From contig CAZTOZ010000034.1 of assembly GCA_964614535.1 (NCBI GenBank), positions 1-26,471 of the forward strand: a DNA stretch of 26,471 nucleotides, in the 5' to 3' direction. A program made the position numbers and the translations under genes. Below, in pieces: positions 1-8,336 of this stretch (positions are counted from its first letter, which is position 1; every line of letters starts with the position of its first letter). The notes beneath the pieces were generated by a model. That model was given only the letters and a program-made list of their open reading frames with translations. It did not search any database and was not told the origin of the DNA. This stretch comes from JALSHZ01 sp964614535 (GTDB taxonomy: Bacteria; Pseudomonadota; Gammaproteobacteria; UWMA-0217).

Positions 1-582
1 GTCGATGCCGGTTTCGGCGGCGAGGATCTGCGCCTCCTCGTCGGCCGGCGCATAGTCGAAGTCCATGCCGACGAAGCGCTGCTTGGTCGATTGCTTCAGA
101 TCCTTCATCAGGCTCTGGTAGCCGGGGTTGTAGGAGATCACCAGCTGGAAGTCGGGATGGGCCTTGACCACTTCGCCCTTCTTGTCCAGCGGCAGGGTAC
201 GCCGGTGGTCGGTCAGCGGATGGATGACGACGGTGGTGTCCTGCCGCGCCTCGACCACTTCGTCGAGATAGCAGATGGCGCCGATGCGCGCCGCCGTGGT
301 CAGCGGGCCGTCGAGCCAGCGGGTGCCATCGGCATCGAGCAGATAGCGGCCAACCAGGTCGGCGGCGGTCATGTCCTCGTTGCAGGCCACGGTGATCAGC
401 GGCCGGCCCAGCTTCCAGGCCATGTGCTCGACGAAACGCGACTTGCCGCAGCCGGTCGGCCCCTTGATCATCACCGGCAGGCGGGCCTCGTAGGCCGCCT
501 CGTACAGCTCGATCTCGTTGCCGTGGGCATGGTAGAACGGCTCTTCGTCCACCTTGTATTGTTCGATATCGATATTGCTCAT
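1..582 (-). CDS. cbbQ: CbbQ, MoxR-type AAA+ ATPase (RuBisCO activase component), C-terminus cut by window edge
   Basis: The reading frame is open from the ATG at 582 to the window edge, giving the first 194 codons of a roughly 265-residue family. A Walker A motif (GPTGCGKS, residues 41-48) and a Walker B-like ICYLDEV are visible, followed by the ISYNPGYQ sensor-like region and an arginine-containing TKQRFVGMDFDY segment. CbbQ forms AAA+ rings that, with CbbO, remodel inhibited RuBisCO active sites; this is family knowledge. An AGGA ribosome site sits about 6 bases before the ATG. It lies 88 bp downstream of cbbM on the same strand, behind a strong hairpin, so it is probably read at a lower level than cbbM. 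cbbO is expected beyond the left edge. NorQ/GvpN-like ATPases are related, but the cbbM context favours CbbQ. Confidence 0.93.
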   Translation of the reverse strand, partial: MSNIDIEQYKVDEEPFYHAHGNEIELYEAAYEARLPVMIKGPTGCGKSRFVEHMAWKLGRPLITVACNEDMTAADLVGRYLLDADGTRWLDGPLTTAARIGAICYLDEVVEARQDTTVVIHPLTDHRRTLPLDKKGEVVKAHPDFQLVISYNPGYQSLMKDLKQSTKQRFVGMDFDYAPADEEAQILAAETGID

Positions 583-620
583 ATCAATTCCTGTTGTTCC
601 TCTCGGGAATGACGCGATGG

Positions 621-654
621 AAAAAAAAGCCCCTGATGACAGGGGCTTTTTTTT
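621..654 (-). terminator. Intrinsic terminator between cbbM and cbbQ, near-symmetrical
   Basis: A 7-bp perfect stem (GCCCCTG, 629-635, with CAGGGGC, 640-646) closes a 4-base loop. It is flanked by eight A on the left and eight T on the right, so it has a U-tract in either direction. For the cbbM transcript it begins 16 bases after the stop codon. Its place inside a cbb gene cluster suggests partial termination that sets cbbM output above cbbQ; that role is inference. Confidence 0.9.
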
Positions 655-670
655 GCAGTGAGCGTTCGGT

Positions 671-2050
671 TTACTTGTGAACGCCCAGCTTCTCGCGCCA
701 GCCCGGGTAGAGGGCGTCGGCATCGTGCGGGAAGGATTCGAAGGCCCGTGCGAACTCCTTGTGCTCCTTGGCCCACTCGATGGGATCGGCACCGGCCTTC
801 CAGCACTCGTAGGCCTGGCGCAGGGAGATGGCGCCAGCCGCCGGGCTGTCGATGTGGCCGTAGGAACCGCCACCGGCGGTGTTGATGACGTTGCCGTGAC
901 CCAGGTTCTCGAAGAAGCCGGGCAGACGCAGCGCGTTCATGCCGCCGGAGATGATCGGCGTGGTGGGCTTCATGCCGTACCACTTCTGGTTGTAGACGGG
1001 GCCCTGGTACTCGTCACGCTCGATGATGTAGGCGATGTTGCGGTCGTCCTTGGAGCCTTCCATCTTGCCGTAGCCCATGGTGCCGACGTGGATACCGGAA
1101 GCACCCTGCAGGCGGGACATCTTGGCCAGTACATAGGCGGTGTAGCCGCGCTTGGACTGGGGCGAGGTGACGGCGCCGTGGCCGGCACGGTGGTAGTGCA
1201 GGTACTGGTTGGGGAACCAGCGGCGGGCGGTGGTGACCATGCCGGGGCCACCCACGTAGCCGTCCACCAGGAAGGCGACATGATCGGCGAACTCACCAAA
1301 CTGCTCCAGGATGTACTCACCCCGGGCGACCATCTCGTTGTGGTCGTCGGCGGTGATGTTGGCGGAGAAGAGCTTGGCCTCGCCGGTCTCGTCCTGGGCG
1401 CGCTTCATGGCATCCACCACCAGCGGAATCACCTTCTTCATCGGGCAGAAGGTCTGGTTGCCCTGGGGCTCGTCGTTCTTGATGAAGTCACCACCCAGCC
1501 AGAACTGGTAGGCCGCCTCGGCGAAGGGCTCGGGGCGCAGGCCCAGCTTCGGCTTGATGATGGTGCCGGCGATGTAGCCGCCATCCTTGACGGGGCGACC
1601 GAGGATGCGCCACAGGTCGCTGATGTCCTTGGCGGGGCCGTCGAACAGCTCGATGGCGCGGCGTGGCATGTAGAAGTCGTACATCTTGGCGTACTCGACG
1701 TCGCCCATGCCCTGGTTGTTGCCGATGGTCAGGGTCAGGAAGGAGACCAGCATCATGCGGCCGTCGATGACGTTGCGGTCGAAGAGCTCGATCGGATAGG
1801 CGATGCGCATCTCCTCGGTCTCTTCGTCGATGTGATAGACCAGCGCATCGACGCCCTTGGTGAAGTCGTCGGTGGTGGAGACTTCCACGTTGGTGCCGGT
1901 GGAGGACTCGGCGGCGAAATGGGCTGCCACTTCCAGATAGCCGTAACCCTCGGCAGGCTTCATTTTGTAGGCGCACAGAATGTGTTTGCCGCCGGCAATC
2001 AGCTCGTCCTCGTTCAGGCTGAGGTCCGCATAACGGTTGGATTGATCCAT
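671..2050 (-). CDS. cbbM: Ribulose-1,5-bisphosphate carboxylase/oxygenase, form II large subunit
   Basis: The 459-residue protein is the CO2-fixing enzyme of the Calvin-Benson-Bassham cycle, cytoplasmic and without small subunits. The catalytic residues fall at the same numbers as in the Rhodospirillum rubrum form II enzyme: K166 in TIIKPKLG, carbamylated K191 with Mg ligands D193 and E194 in GGDFIKNDEPQGNQ, H287 in LHYHRAG, and loop-6 K329 in GTMGYGKMEG. The start is an ATG with AGGAG 6 bases upstream. It is divergent from cbbR and upstream of cbbQ, so control by CbbR is likely. Form II enzymes have low CO2/O2 specificity and suit low-oxygen, CO2-rich settings. No form I genes are in the window. 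The protein is full length with no missing catalytic residue. Confidence 0.99.
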   Translation of the reverse strand: MDQSNRYADLSLNEDELIAGGKHILCAYKMKPAEGYGYLEVAAHFAAESSTGTNVEVSTTDDFTKGVDALVYHIDEETEEMRIAYPIELFDRNVIDGRMMLVSFLTLTIGNNQGMGDVEYAKMYDFYMPRRAIELFDGPAKDISDLWRILGRPVKDGGYIAGTIIKPKLGLRPEPFAEAAYQFWLGGDFIKNDEPQGNQTFCPMKKVIPLVVDAMKRAQDETGEAKLFSANITADDHNEMVARGEYILEQFGEFADHVAFLVDGYVGGPGMVTTARRWFPNQYLHYHRAGHGAVTSPQSKRGYTAYVLAKMSRLQGASGIHVGTMGYGKMEGSKDDRNIAYIIERDEYQGPVYNQKWYGMKPTTPIISGGMNALRLPGFFENLGHGNVINTAGGGSYGHIDSPAAGAISLRQAYECWKAGADPIEWAKEHKEFARAFESFPHDADALYPGWREKLGVHK

Positions 2051-2114
2051 GATGATCTCCTAGAAAAAGATAGTTCAACGATTGACCGGGGATCGTCGCC
2101 CCGACAGGCTGCGA

Positions 2115-2143
2115 ACTATAGGGAATGATATGTATAATTAAAA
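2115..2143 (-). promoter_or_regulatory. Candidate cbbM promoter
   Basis: On the minus strand a TATAGT -10 (2115-2120) lies 17 bases downstream of a weak TTTTAA -35 (2138-2143). This leaves a leader of roughly 60 bases before the cbbM ATG. The weak -35, directly beside a LysR-type dyad, is what an activator-dependent promoter would show. Called by eye only. Confidence 0.45.
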
Positions 2144-2144
2144 T

Positions 2145-2157
2145 TCACTATTTGTGA
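2145..2157. promoter_or_regulatory. LysR-type T-N11-A operator candidate for CbbR
   Basis: The dyad TCAC-TATTT-GTGA fits the T-N11-A LysR box exactly. It sits in an AT-rich patch (about 2120-2175) between divergent cbbM and cbbR, just upstream of the candidate cbbM -35 and about 35 bases before the cbbR start. A site here could both activate cbbM and autoregulate cbbR, the usual LysR arrangement. Confidence 0.5.
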
Positions 2158-2191
2158 TTATTACCATAATGAATTGCTTATTGGTGTTTGG

Positions 2192-3112
2192 GTGCTGAAT
2201 ATCACGCTGCGGCAACTGCAGGTCTTCTCCGCCGTTGCCCGTCACATGAGCTATACCGCCGCCGCCGGGGAGCTCCACCTCTCCCAACCCGGGGTGTCGA
2301 TGCAGGTTCGCCAGCTGGAGGAGGTGATTGGCCTGCCGCTGTTCGAGCAGTTGGGAAAGAAGATCTACCTCACCGATGCCGGTCGTCACATGGCCGAATA
2401 CGCCCGCAGCATGGAGGATCTGCTGCTGGAGGCCGAAGGGGTCTTCGAGGCGCTCAAGGGGATAGAGCGCGGCCGGCTCTCGCTGGCGGTGGCGACCACG
2501 GCCAGCCACTTTGCGACCCGGATGCTCGCTGCCTGGTCCAAGGCGCATCAGGACATCGCCATCAGTCTCGATGTCACCAACCGGCAACTGCTGCGCCAGC
2601 GGCTGGAGAAGAACGAGCCCGACCTGGTCATCATGGGCAAGCCGCCGGCCGACCTGAAGGTCGAGGCCGAGGCCTTCATGCGCAACCCGCTGGTGATGAT
2701 CGCGCCGGCCGACCACCCGCTGGTGGCGCAGCGGCAGATCCCCCTTGCGCGGTTTGCTGATGAGCCTTTCGTCGTCCGCGAGACCGGCTCCGGCACCCGT
2801 GACGCGGCCCAGCGCTTCTTCGATGCCCACGGCGTGCCGTTCAATGCCGCCATCGTCATGACTCGTAACGATGCCATCAAGCAGGCGGTGGAAGCGGGGC
2901 TGGGGCTGGGGGTCGTGTCGATGCACACCGTCGAGCTGGAACTGGAGACCGGCCGCCTGCGGGTGCTCGACGTTGCCGATTTCCCGATCATCCGCAACTG
3001 GTACATCGTCAAGCGCCGGGGCAAGCGGCTGTCGCCGGCGGCCGAGGCGTTTCGACGCTTCGTCGTCGACGAGGCGGAGCGTTTCATCCGTCTGCCCGGG
3101 CGGGAGGGGTAG
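2192..3112 (+). CDS. cbbR: LysR-family transcriptional regulator CbbR
   Basis: A 306-residue LysR regulator with an N-terminal winged helix-turn-helix (residues 3-62, including LRQLQVFSAVARHMSYTAAA and SQPGVSMQVRQLEE), then the linker and a two-lobed co-inducer-binding domain (about 90-300). Divergent pairing with cbbM is the classic CbbR position. CbbR proteins sense Calvin-cycle metabolites and activate the cbb genes. I chose the GTG at 2192 because the protein then begins MLNITLRQLQ like typical family members; an in-frame TTG at 2174 would add six residues, and neither start has a strong ribosome site. Its stop is 9 bp from the convergent end of the S9 peptidase gene. Confidence 0.93.
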   Translation: MLNITLRQLQVFSAVARHMSYTAAAGELHLSQPGVSMQVRQLEEVIGLPLFEQLGKKIYLTDAGRHMAEYARSMEDLLLEAEGVFEALKGIERGRLSLAVATTASHFATRMLAAWSKAHQDIAISLDVTNRQLLRQRLEKNEPDLVIMGKPPADLKVEAEAFMRNPLVMIAPADHPLVAQRQIPLARFADEPFVVRETGSGTRDAAQRFFDAHGVPFNAAIVMTRNDAIKQAVEAGLGLGVVSMHTVELELETGRLRVLDVADFPIIRNWYIVKRRGKRLSPAAEAFRRFVVDEAERFIRLPGREG

Positions 3113-3121
3113 GGCGCCGGG

Positions 3122-5068
3122 CTAGCGTTGCTGGTGGCGGCGGAAGAAGTCGAGCATCCTCTGGAATGCCCGTTGCTCGTTCTCGAACTTCATCAGGCCG
3201 TGGCCCTCGTCGTCGTAGACGTGGTATTCCACCGTCCGTCCCAGGGCCCGCAAACGTGAGACGAGCCGGTCGATCTGGATGATGGGGATGCGGTAGTCGT
3301 TTCGGCCGTGGTGGATCTGCAGCGGGGTACGAATGCGGTCTAGGTGGTACCAGGGAGAGCGCAGCCGGTTCTGCCGGTGATCCTTTCTTGGGTCGAAGCC
3401 CATTTGCAGCGTCAGATAGCGTTCGGCGTAGTCGGCCAGGCTGTCGAGAAAGGTCGCCAGCTCCGCCAGCGCGGAGAAGACCACGGCGGCGCGGAAGACG
3501 TCGGGGTAGCGGGTGAGGGCGCAGAGTACGCTGTAGCCACCAAAGCTCTCGCCGAAGAGGAAGAGGTTGCGCCCGTCGACGAAAGGCTGCCGCTGGAGAA
3601 AGCGGGCCACGGCGACGATGTCGTCGATGTGGCCGCCGCACCAGTCGCCATCGTCGAGCATTGCGTACCACTTGCCGAAGCCGGTGCTGCCGCGCACGTT
3701 GGGGGTGGCGACGATGTAGCCGCGGTTGGCGAGGAACTGGAAATAGCTGCTGAATTCGGGATCGATCCACGACTCCGGCCCGCCGTGGACCCAGACGATC
3801 AGCGGCCGCGGGCGACTGGCGGCGGTACCGTTGGGGATGAACAGATGGGTCGGTATCGGCAGGCCGTCGAAGCTGGGAATCCGCAGTGACCGCGCCTTGG
3901 CGAATTGTGCCGACGGAATGCCCGATTCATTGGCGTCGTAGAGCAGCACCGATCCCGCGGGCGTGGAGAGGTAGTAGCGATCCGGCGTGGTTGCGTCGCT
4001 GACGACGAAGACGGCCAGCGCGGGGTCGGTTTCGCTGAAGACCGCATCGACGATCCGTCCCTTGGGCAGATGCCAGACCGGGGGGCGTTGCCGTGGGCGG
4101 TAGAAGATGGCGGTATGGCTGGCGAGGTTGGCGCGATAGTGGAAAACGCCGATGCGCCCGCCGTCCCATAGGGTGAAGGCTTGCAGCGGATGGGGTACCG
4201 GGCTGGGCACGGGGGCGAGGCGGCCGCTCTGCAGCGGGTAGCGCCAGAGGTGGAAGTGGTCGCTGCGCCAAGCGTTGAGGAAGTAGAGGCTGTCGGTCGA
4301 AAAGGCGGCGTTGATGTTGTTGACCCGTGGTCTGCGGAAGAGATACCGCTCTGTGCCGTCGACGAGATCGACCAGCCCGATATGGCGTTCGTTGTTTTCG
4401 ATGAAGTGATAGAAAACGAGGTAGCGCCCGTCCAGGCTCAGCGGACCGCATTCGAGCAGCCGCCCGCGTGAGGGCAGCACGATGCGCCGCGCGCCGCTGT
4501 CGAGGTCGAGCACCCACAGGTCGGCGCTTTCCCGGCCGCCGCGTGATTGGCCGTAGTAGAGCAGCCGGCCATCCGGCGACTGGTCACAGAGCCAGCTCAT
4601 GTCCTTGGCACCGGGGACGACCAGCGGCGTCGTTCGCCCGCTGGCGAGGTCGAAGCGGTGGATGCTGTAGTGTTCGTTGCCCCCTTCGTCCTGGATGATG
4701 ATCAGGTCGCGCCCGTTGCGTCCGACCATCAGCGCCAGTACTGGCTCGTCGTAGTGGGTGATCTGGGTGAGGGTGCGGCTGCCGAGATCGATGGCGAAGA
4801 CGTTGTCGACGTCGCCGTCGTTGCGAATGAAATAGAGCCGCCGGTTGTCGGGCGCGAACGCCAGTGCCTCCAGCGGGCGTAGCTGGAAGAATTTTTCGAA
4901 AGGCCAGGGACGTGGCTCGGGGCGGTCGGGAATATCGCCCAGCGCGATGACCGCTTCCGCCATTGCCGGCGCCAGCAGAGTAAGCACCAGCAGCAGCCGA
5001 CGGAGCAGGGACTGTGTTCGGCGGGTTGTCGCTGGCGCCGGGCCGATGGCTGGCCGTGCTGCCGCCAT
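3122..5068 (-). CDS. Exported S9-family peptidase (prolyl oligopeptidase / acylaminoacyl-peptidase type)
   Basis: A 648-residue protein with a basic N-region, a hydrophobic stretch and a likely AMA|EA cleavage near residue 37, so it is predicted to be periplasmic. Residues about 60-380 carry beta-propeller-like repeats; about 390-648 form the alpha/beta-hydrolase. The oxyanion motif HGGPE and the nucleophile motif GESFGGYS (Ser508) are present, with Asp591 in GRNDYRIP and His623 in DDEGHGL completing the triad in the expected order. The family cleaves short peptides, often after Pro or from blocked N-termini; the substrate here is unknown. The ATG lies 9 bp after the pseudoazurin stop, implying co-transcription. 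The start at 5068 has only a weak ribosome site. Confidence 0.88.
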   Translation of the reverse strand: MAAARPAIGPAPATTRRTQSLLRRLLLVLTLLAPAMAEAVIALGDIPDRPEPRPWPFEKFFQLRPLEALAFAPDNRRLYFIRNDGDVDNVFAIDLGSRTLTQITHYDEPVLALMVGRNGRDLIIIQDEGGNEHYSIHRFDLASGRTTPLVVPGAKDMSWLCDQSPDGRLLYYGQSRGGRESADLWVLDLDSGARRIVLPSRGRLLECGPLSLDGRYLVFYHFIENNERHIGLVDLVDGTERYLFRRPRVNNINAAFSTDSLYFLNAWRSDHFHLWRYPLQSGRLAPVPSPVPHPLQAFTLWDGGRIGVFHYRANLASHTAIFYRPRQRPPVWHLPKGRIVDAVFSETDPALAVFVVSDATTPDRYYLSTPAGSVLLYDANESGIPSAQFAKARSLRIPSFDGLPIPTHLFIPNGTAASRPRPLIVWVHGGPESWIDPEFSSYFQFLANRGYIVATPNVRGSTGFGKWYAMLDDGDWCGGHIDDIVAVARFLQRQPFVDGRNLFLFGESFGGYSVLCALTRYPDVFRAAVVFSALAELATFLDSLADYAERYLTLQMGFDPRKDHRQNRLRSPWYHLDRIRTPLQIHHGRNDYRIPIIQIDRLVSRLRALGRTVEYHVYDDEGHGLMKFENEQRAFQRMLDFFRRHQQR

Positions 5069-5077
5069 GGCGCAGGC

Positions 5078-5512
5078 CTATTTCACCCGGGAGAGATAGT
5101 CGTCCAGCCGCCTCTTGTTGACTGCGAACCGGGCCTTCAGCTCGGTGGCGGCCTGGCGCGCGGCCTCCAGATTGACCGCCCTGCCGGCCTGGATGACGCC
5201 GGTCATCGCCATATAGGTATGGGGCTCACAGCGGTAGAGGTAGACCCCTTCCTTGTCGATGGTCGCCGTCACATCCTCGTTGCGCTTGCCTGCCCACGCC
5301 TGGGCCCCGTCGGGCACCAGCACCGAGACGCTGTTGTGCCCCTGATCGACGGCGACGAAGTGGACCGTATCCCCCACCGCCACCTGCAGGAAGGCCGGTT
5401 CGAAGACCATGGCGCCGTCCTTGCCGCTGTTGCGCATCTCCACCGTGTGTTCGGCGGCGGATGTGGCCGCTGTGATCAGTGCCATCGAAAGCAGAAAAAG
5501 GGTGTTCTTCAT
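5078..5512 (-). CDS. Pseudoazurin-like type 1 blue copper protein
   Basis: A 144-residue protein with a signal peptide (residues 1-20, ending TSAA|EH) and a cupredoxin fold. The four type 1 copper ligands are visible: His59 in DQGHNS, and Cys95, His98 and Met103 in YRCEPHTYMAM. The spacing is that of pseudoazurin (C-x2-H-x4-M). Such proteins shuttle single electrons in the periplasm, for example to nitrite or nitrous oxide reductases, or other acceptors. No such partner is in the window, though soxB suggests respiratory electron flow from sulfur compounds. An in-frame ATG exists at 5587, but I chose 5512 because it has a GGAGGAA site 7 bases upstream and begins the signal peptide directly. 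It is the first gene of a two-gene unit with the S9 peptidase. Confidence 0.92.
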   Translation of the reverse strand: MKNTLFLLSMALITAATSAAEHTVEMRNSGKDGAMVFEPAFLQVAVGDTVHFVAVDQGHNSVSVLVPDGAQAWAGKRNEDVTATIDKEGVYLYRCEPHTYMAMTGVIQAGRAVNLEAARQAATELKARFAVNKRRLDDYLSRVK

Positions 5513-5711
5513 CGTCGGTTCCTCCGTGGTTTCTGTCGGTTTGCCGGTGGTCGAAGAAGGCTCCCCCGGGACGGGGTGTCGCGCCATATCATGCCGTTGG
5601 GGCGTTTCTTGGCCGCCTGTTGGGAGTGTAGACCGAATGTCTCATGAGAATAGGGGGCATCGGGACGATCCCGGCGATCCCATGAAAGTTTCGGGGTGGC
5701 CGCCTGGCCGT

Positions 5712-6704
5712 TCAGCGCCGGTCGGCACCGCTTCTGCGGACACAGGCGTCGATATACGGGGCGGCCTCGGCCAGAAACGCCGCCGACCAGCGTTCGGCGG
5801 AGTCGTCGTCGAGATGGGAGTCGTCGATGGTCACCAGACCGTCCAGTTCGGGAAAGAGGCCGGGTGTGCCGAGCCGCTGGGCCAGCCGTTGGGCGAATGC
5901 CAGTGGCGTGCCGGTGCGCGGGCTGACGGTGAGGAGGATGCAGGCCCTGGGCACGCCACTGATGGCGATAAAGCGTTCGGCCCGCTCGACGGTCTCCTCC
6001 AGCCTGTCCAGCAGAAAGTCGGTGTAAGTGACCGGAATGTGTTTGTTGGGACGGTAGAAGTCGGTCTTCCAGTGACCGGTGCGCGGTTCGCGGTAGATGG
6101 TTTCGGCGCGGCCCGAGCAGAACGTATCGAAGAGGAACGTCCCCTCTTGGCCCGTTGCGCAGATGCGGTGCTGTGCTTTCTGCGCCAGCCGTTTTGCCGT
6201 GAACTCCCAGCGGGTGAGAAAGTCGGTCTTGAGCATCTTCTCGTTGGTGGGGTTCATGATGTCGGCAAAGAACGGGTCGGCGTTGACGACCAGGACGGCG
6301 GGTCGGAGCCCGTACTTTTCGATCATCATCTCCGGCACCGGGCTATAGCTGCCCATGCCGAAGCCGAATACGTAGTGCCGGATTCCGGTGTCGCGGAAAA
6401 AGCGGGTCACCGCGTCGGTGGAGAAGGCGTACTGGGTACGGCTGTTGCCGAGAAAGAGCACGTCGGCCTTCCGCACCGCGTCGATGGAGATGGGGTCGGC
6501 CTCGTTCCAGTAGGCCCAGTGCTCGTAGTCGCCGTAGCGGGTGGAGTGGCAGTAGGCCATGAAATGTCCGTCGTCGTAGCCGCCGGGGTGGCATGCCTCG
6601 ATGCGCGGCAGAATGTCCCACCGTTTGAACAGAATGATGGCCAGCGCGATCAGCAGATAGCTGATGCCAAAGACAAGGAGAAAGCGTCGGTTGCGTTTTT
6701 CCAT
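5712..6704 (-). CDS. Membrane-anchored SGNH-like protein, AlgJ/AlgX-type partner of MBOAT
   Basis: A 330-residue protein with one N-terminal transmembrane segment (about residues 8-26) and the rest probably periplasmic. It has a GDSL/SGNH-like block with the nucleophile in FLGNSRTQYAFS (Ser88), a block III-like NADPFF (Asn141), and a C-terminal D-x-x-H (Asp294, His297 in TIDDSHLDDDSAERW). In alginate, cellulose and peptidoglycan systems such proteins complete O-acetyl transfer begun by an MBOAT protein. The ATG is 9 bp after the MBOAT stop, so they form one unit. The polymer acetylated is unknown. Overall similarity to a named family could not be tested, and a hydrolase role is not excluded. 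Confidence 0.78.
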   Translation of the reverse strand: MEKRNRRFLLVFGISYLLIALAIILFKRWDILPRIEACHPGGYDDGHFMAYCHSTRYGDYEHWAYWNEADPISIDAVRKADVLFLGNSRTQYAFSTDAVTRFFRDTGIRHYVFGFGMGSYSPVPEMMIEKYGLRPAVLVVNADPFFADIMNPTNEKMLKTDFLTRWEFTAKRLAQKAQHRICATGQEGTFLFDTFCSGRAETIYREPRTGHWKTDFYRPNKHIPVTYTDFLLDRLEETVERAERFIAISGVPRACILLTVSPRTGTPLAFAQRLAQRLGTPGLFPELDGLVTIDDSHLDDDSAERWSAAFLAEAAPYIDACVRRSGADRR

Positions 6705-6713
6705 CTCGCTGGC

Positions 6714-8336
6714 TCAGAAATTGAAATAGAGGAACTGGCTGACGCCCGCGCCGCCAAGGCTGGCGTAGGCCGCCAGCGAGCCGACGATGGCGGCCCAGAG
6801 CACGTTGTTGCGCCAGACGATCACCGGCAGCACGGGGGCGGTGACGCGGTCGAGCACCGGCTTCTCCCGGATCATGATCTGCTGGGTGTTGGGCAGGAAC
6901 AGCGCGACCACGATCGGCAGTGACATCGACACCAGCGCGGTGATGGCACCGACGCCGCTGGTCTCCAGGTTGGCGCCGGCCAGTACCACCAGATCGCGAA
7001 ATGGCGGAAACAGCGACCCCAGCGGTGGTGCTTCGCGGAAGGTGACGCCGAGGCCGGTCAGCATGGCGGTCAGTGTCTCGCTCTTCTGTGCCCAGCCGGG
7101 GGGCAGGGCGATACCGTTCAGCCCCGCCATTCCGGCCAGGATGTTGTGCGCCGACGACAGATCCTCGGCGCGGAAATAGACCCAGCCCACCACCACGGCC
7201 AGCAGGGTGACGGTGCGGGCCGCGAGCCGCCCCGGCAACGTGCTGCGGGCCAGGTCGTGGCCCAACCTCTGCCGCAGCCCCCGCCAGGCGTGGTTGACGA
7301 TGAGGTAGAGGCCGTGCAGCCCACCCCAGATGACGAAGGTCCAGCCGGCGCCATGCCACAGCCCGCCGAGCAACATCGTCGTCATCAGGTTGACGTGGCG
7401 CCGTGTCGGCCCCTTGCGGTTGCCGCCGAGCGAGAAATAGAGGTAGTCGCGCAGAAAACGGGACAGCGTCATGTGCCAGCGTCGCCAGAAGTCGATGATG
7501 TTGAGCGACTTGTAGGGGGAATTGAAGTTCACCGGCAGCCGAATGCCGAACATGCGGGCGATGCCGATGGCCATGTCGGAGTAGCCGGAGAAGTCGAAAT
7601 AGAGTTGCAGTGTATAGGCGATGGCGCCGGTCCAGGCCTCCAGCAGCTGCACCGTCTCGCCAGCCTTGGCCATGCCGAACACGGCATCGGCATAGGGCGC
7701 GACGCCGTCGGCGATGACCACTTTCTTGAACAACCCGATGGCGAAGATCGATAGCCCGACGATCAGGTTGTTGGAGGAGAAGTGGTTGGCGTCGCGTTGC
7801 ATGAATTGCGGCAGCATCTCCTTGTGGTGGACGATCGGTCCCGCGATCAGCTGCGGGAAGAAGGTCACGAACAGCGCATAGTTGCGGAAGTTGTGTTCCT
7901 CCGTCTCGCCGCGCCAGGCGTCCACCAGATAGGCGATTTGCTGGAAGGTGAAGAAGGAGATCGCCAGCGGCAGCAGAATCGTCTCCAGGTGGTAGTGGGT
8001 GCCGAACAGCGAGTTGACGTTGTCGATGAAGAAGTTGGCGTACTTGAAATAGCCGATGGAGGCCAGATTGGCCGAGACGCCGAACCACAGCGCGGCCCGC
8101 CGCCACGGGCGGGACAGGGTTTTCGACGTGAGGAGGTTGCCAATGGCGTAGTTGAACAGCACCGAGGCGATGATCAGCCACAGATAGACCGGCCGCCACC
8201 AGCCGTAGAAGAACAGCGATGCCACCACCAGCCAGTACAGAGCGGCGCTCTGCCGGCCACGGTGGACCAGAAAATAGAACACCGCCAGCACGACGGGCAG
8301 AAAGACGAAAATGAACTCGAATGAGTTGAACAGCAT
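6714..8336 (-). CDS. MBOAT-family O-acyltransferase, AlgI-like
   Basis: A 540-residue polytopic inner-membrane protein. Hallmarks are QLYFDFSGYSDMAIG (244-258), FWRRWHMTLSRFLRDY with conserved His288, and LWHGAGWTFVIWGGLHG with the catalytic-type His328. AlgI-type MBOATs pass acetyl groups across the inner membrane for modification of exported polysaccharide or peptidoglycan. The start at 8336 gives the family-typical MLFNSFEFIF; an in-frame ATG at 8378 would add 14 residues, and neither ribosome site is strong. An AT-rich TAATAT-like patch near 8433-8440 could hold the promoter. It is followed by the SGNH partner gene. No glycosyltransferase or polymer-export gene lies nearby, so the substrate is open. 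Confidence 0.93.
   Translation of the reverse strand: MLFNSFEFIFVFLPVVLAVFYFLVHRGRQSAALYWLVVASLFFYGWWRPVYLWLIIASVLFNYAIGNLLTSKTLSRPWRRAALWFGVSANLASIGYFKYANFFIDNVNSLFGTHYHLETILLPLAISFFTFQQIAYLVDAWRGETEEHNFRNYALFVTFFPQLIAGPIVHHKEMLPQFMQRDANHFSSNNLIVGLSIFAIGLFKKVVIADGVAPYADAVFGMAKAGETVQLLEAWTGAIAYTLQLYFDFSGYSDMAIGIARMFGIRLPVNFNSPYKSLNIIDFWRRWHMTLSRFLRDYLYFSLGGNRKGPTRRHVNLMTTMLLGGLWHGAGWTFVIWGGLHGLYLIVNHAWRGLRQRLGHDLARSTLPGRLAARTVTLLAVVVGWVYFRAEDLSSAHNILAGMAGLNGIALPPGWAQKSETLTAMLTGLGVTFREAPPLGSLFPPFRDLVVLAGANLETSGVGAITALVSMSLPIVVALFLPNTQQIMIREKPVLDRVTAPVLPVIVWRNNVLWAAIVGSLAAYASLGGAGVSQFLYFNF

Noticed and set aside
677..2128. Long plus-strand ORF of 483 codons opposite cbbM
   Set aside because: Low-complexity Gly/Val/Asp translation typical of the antisense of a GC-rich gene; cbbM on the other strand has full catalytic motifs.
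5640..5649. 10-bp palindrome TCTCATGAGA between the SGNH and pseudoazurin genes
   Set aside because: Possible operator, but a single short palindrome with no matching regulator is not enough to call.
5661..5673. Small hairpin CGGGA/TCCCG after the SGNH gene as terminator
   Set aside because: Only 5 bp with a 3-base loop and no T-tract.
6343..8199. 618-codon minus-strand ORF overlapping MBOAT and SGNH genes in another frame
   Set aside because: It spans two well-supported genes out of frame and reads as Arg/His/Pro-rich shadow sequence.
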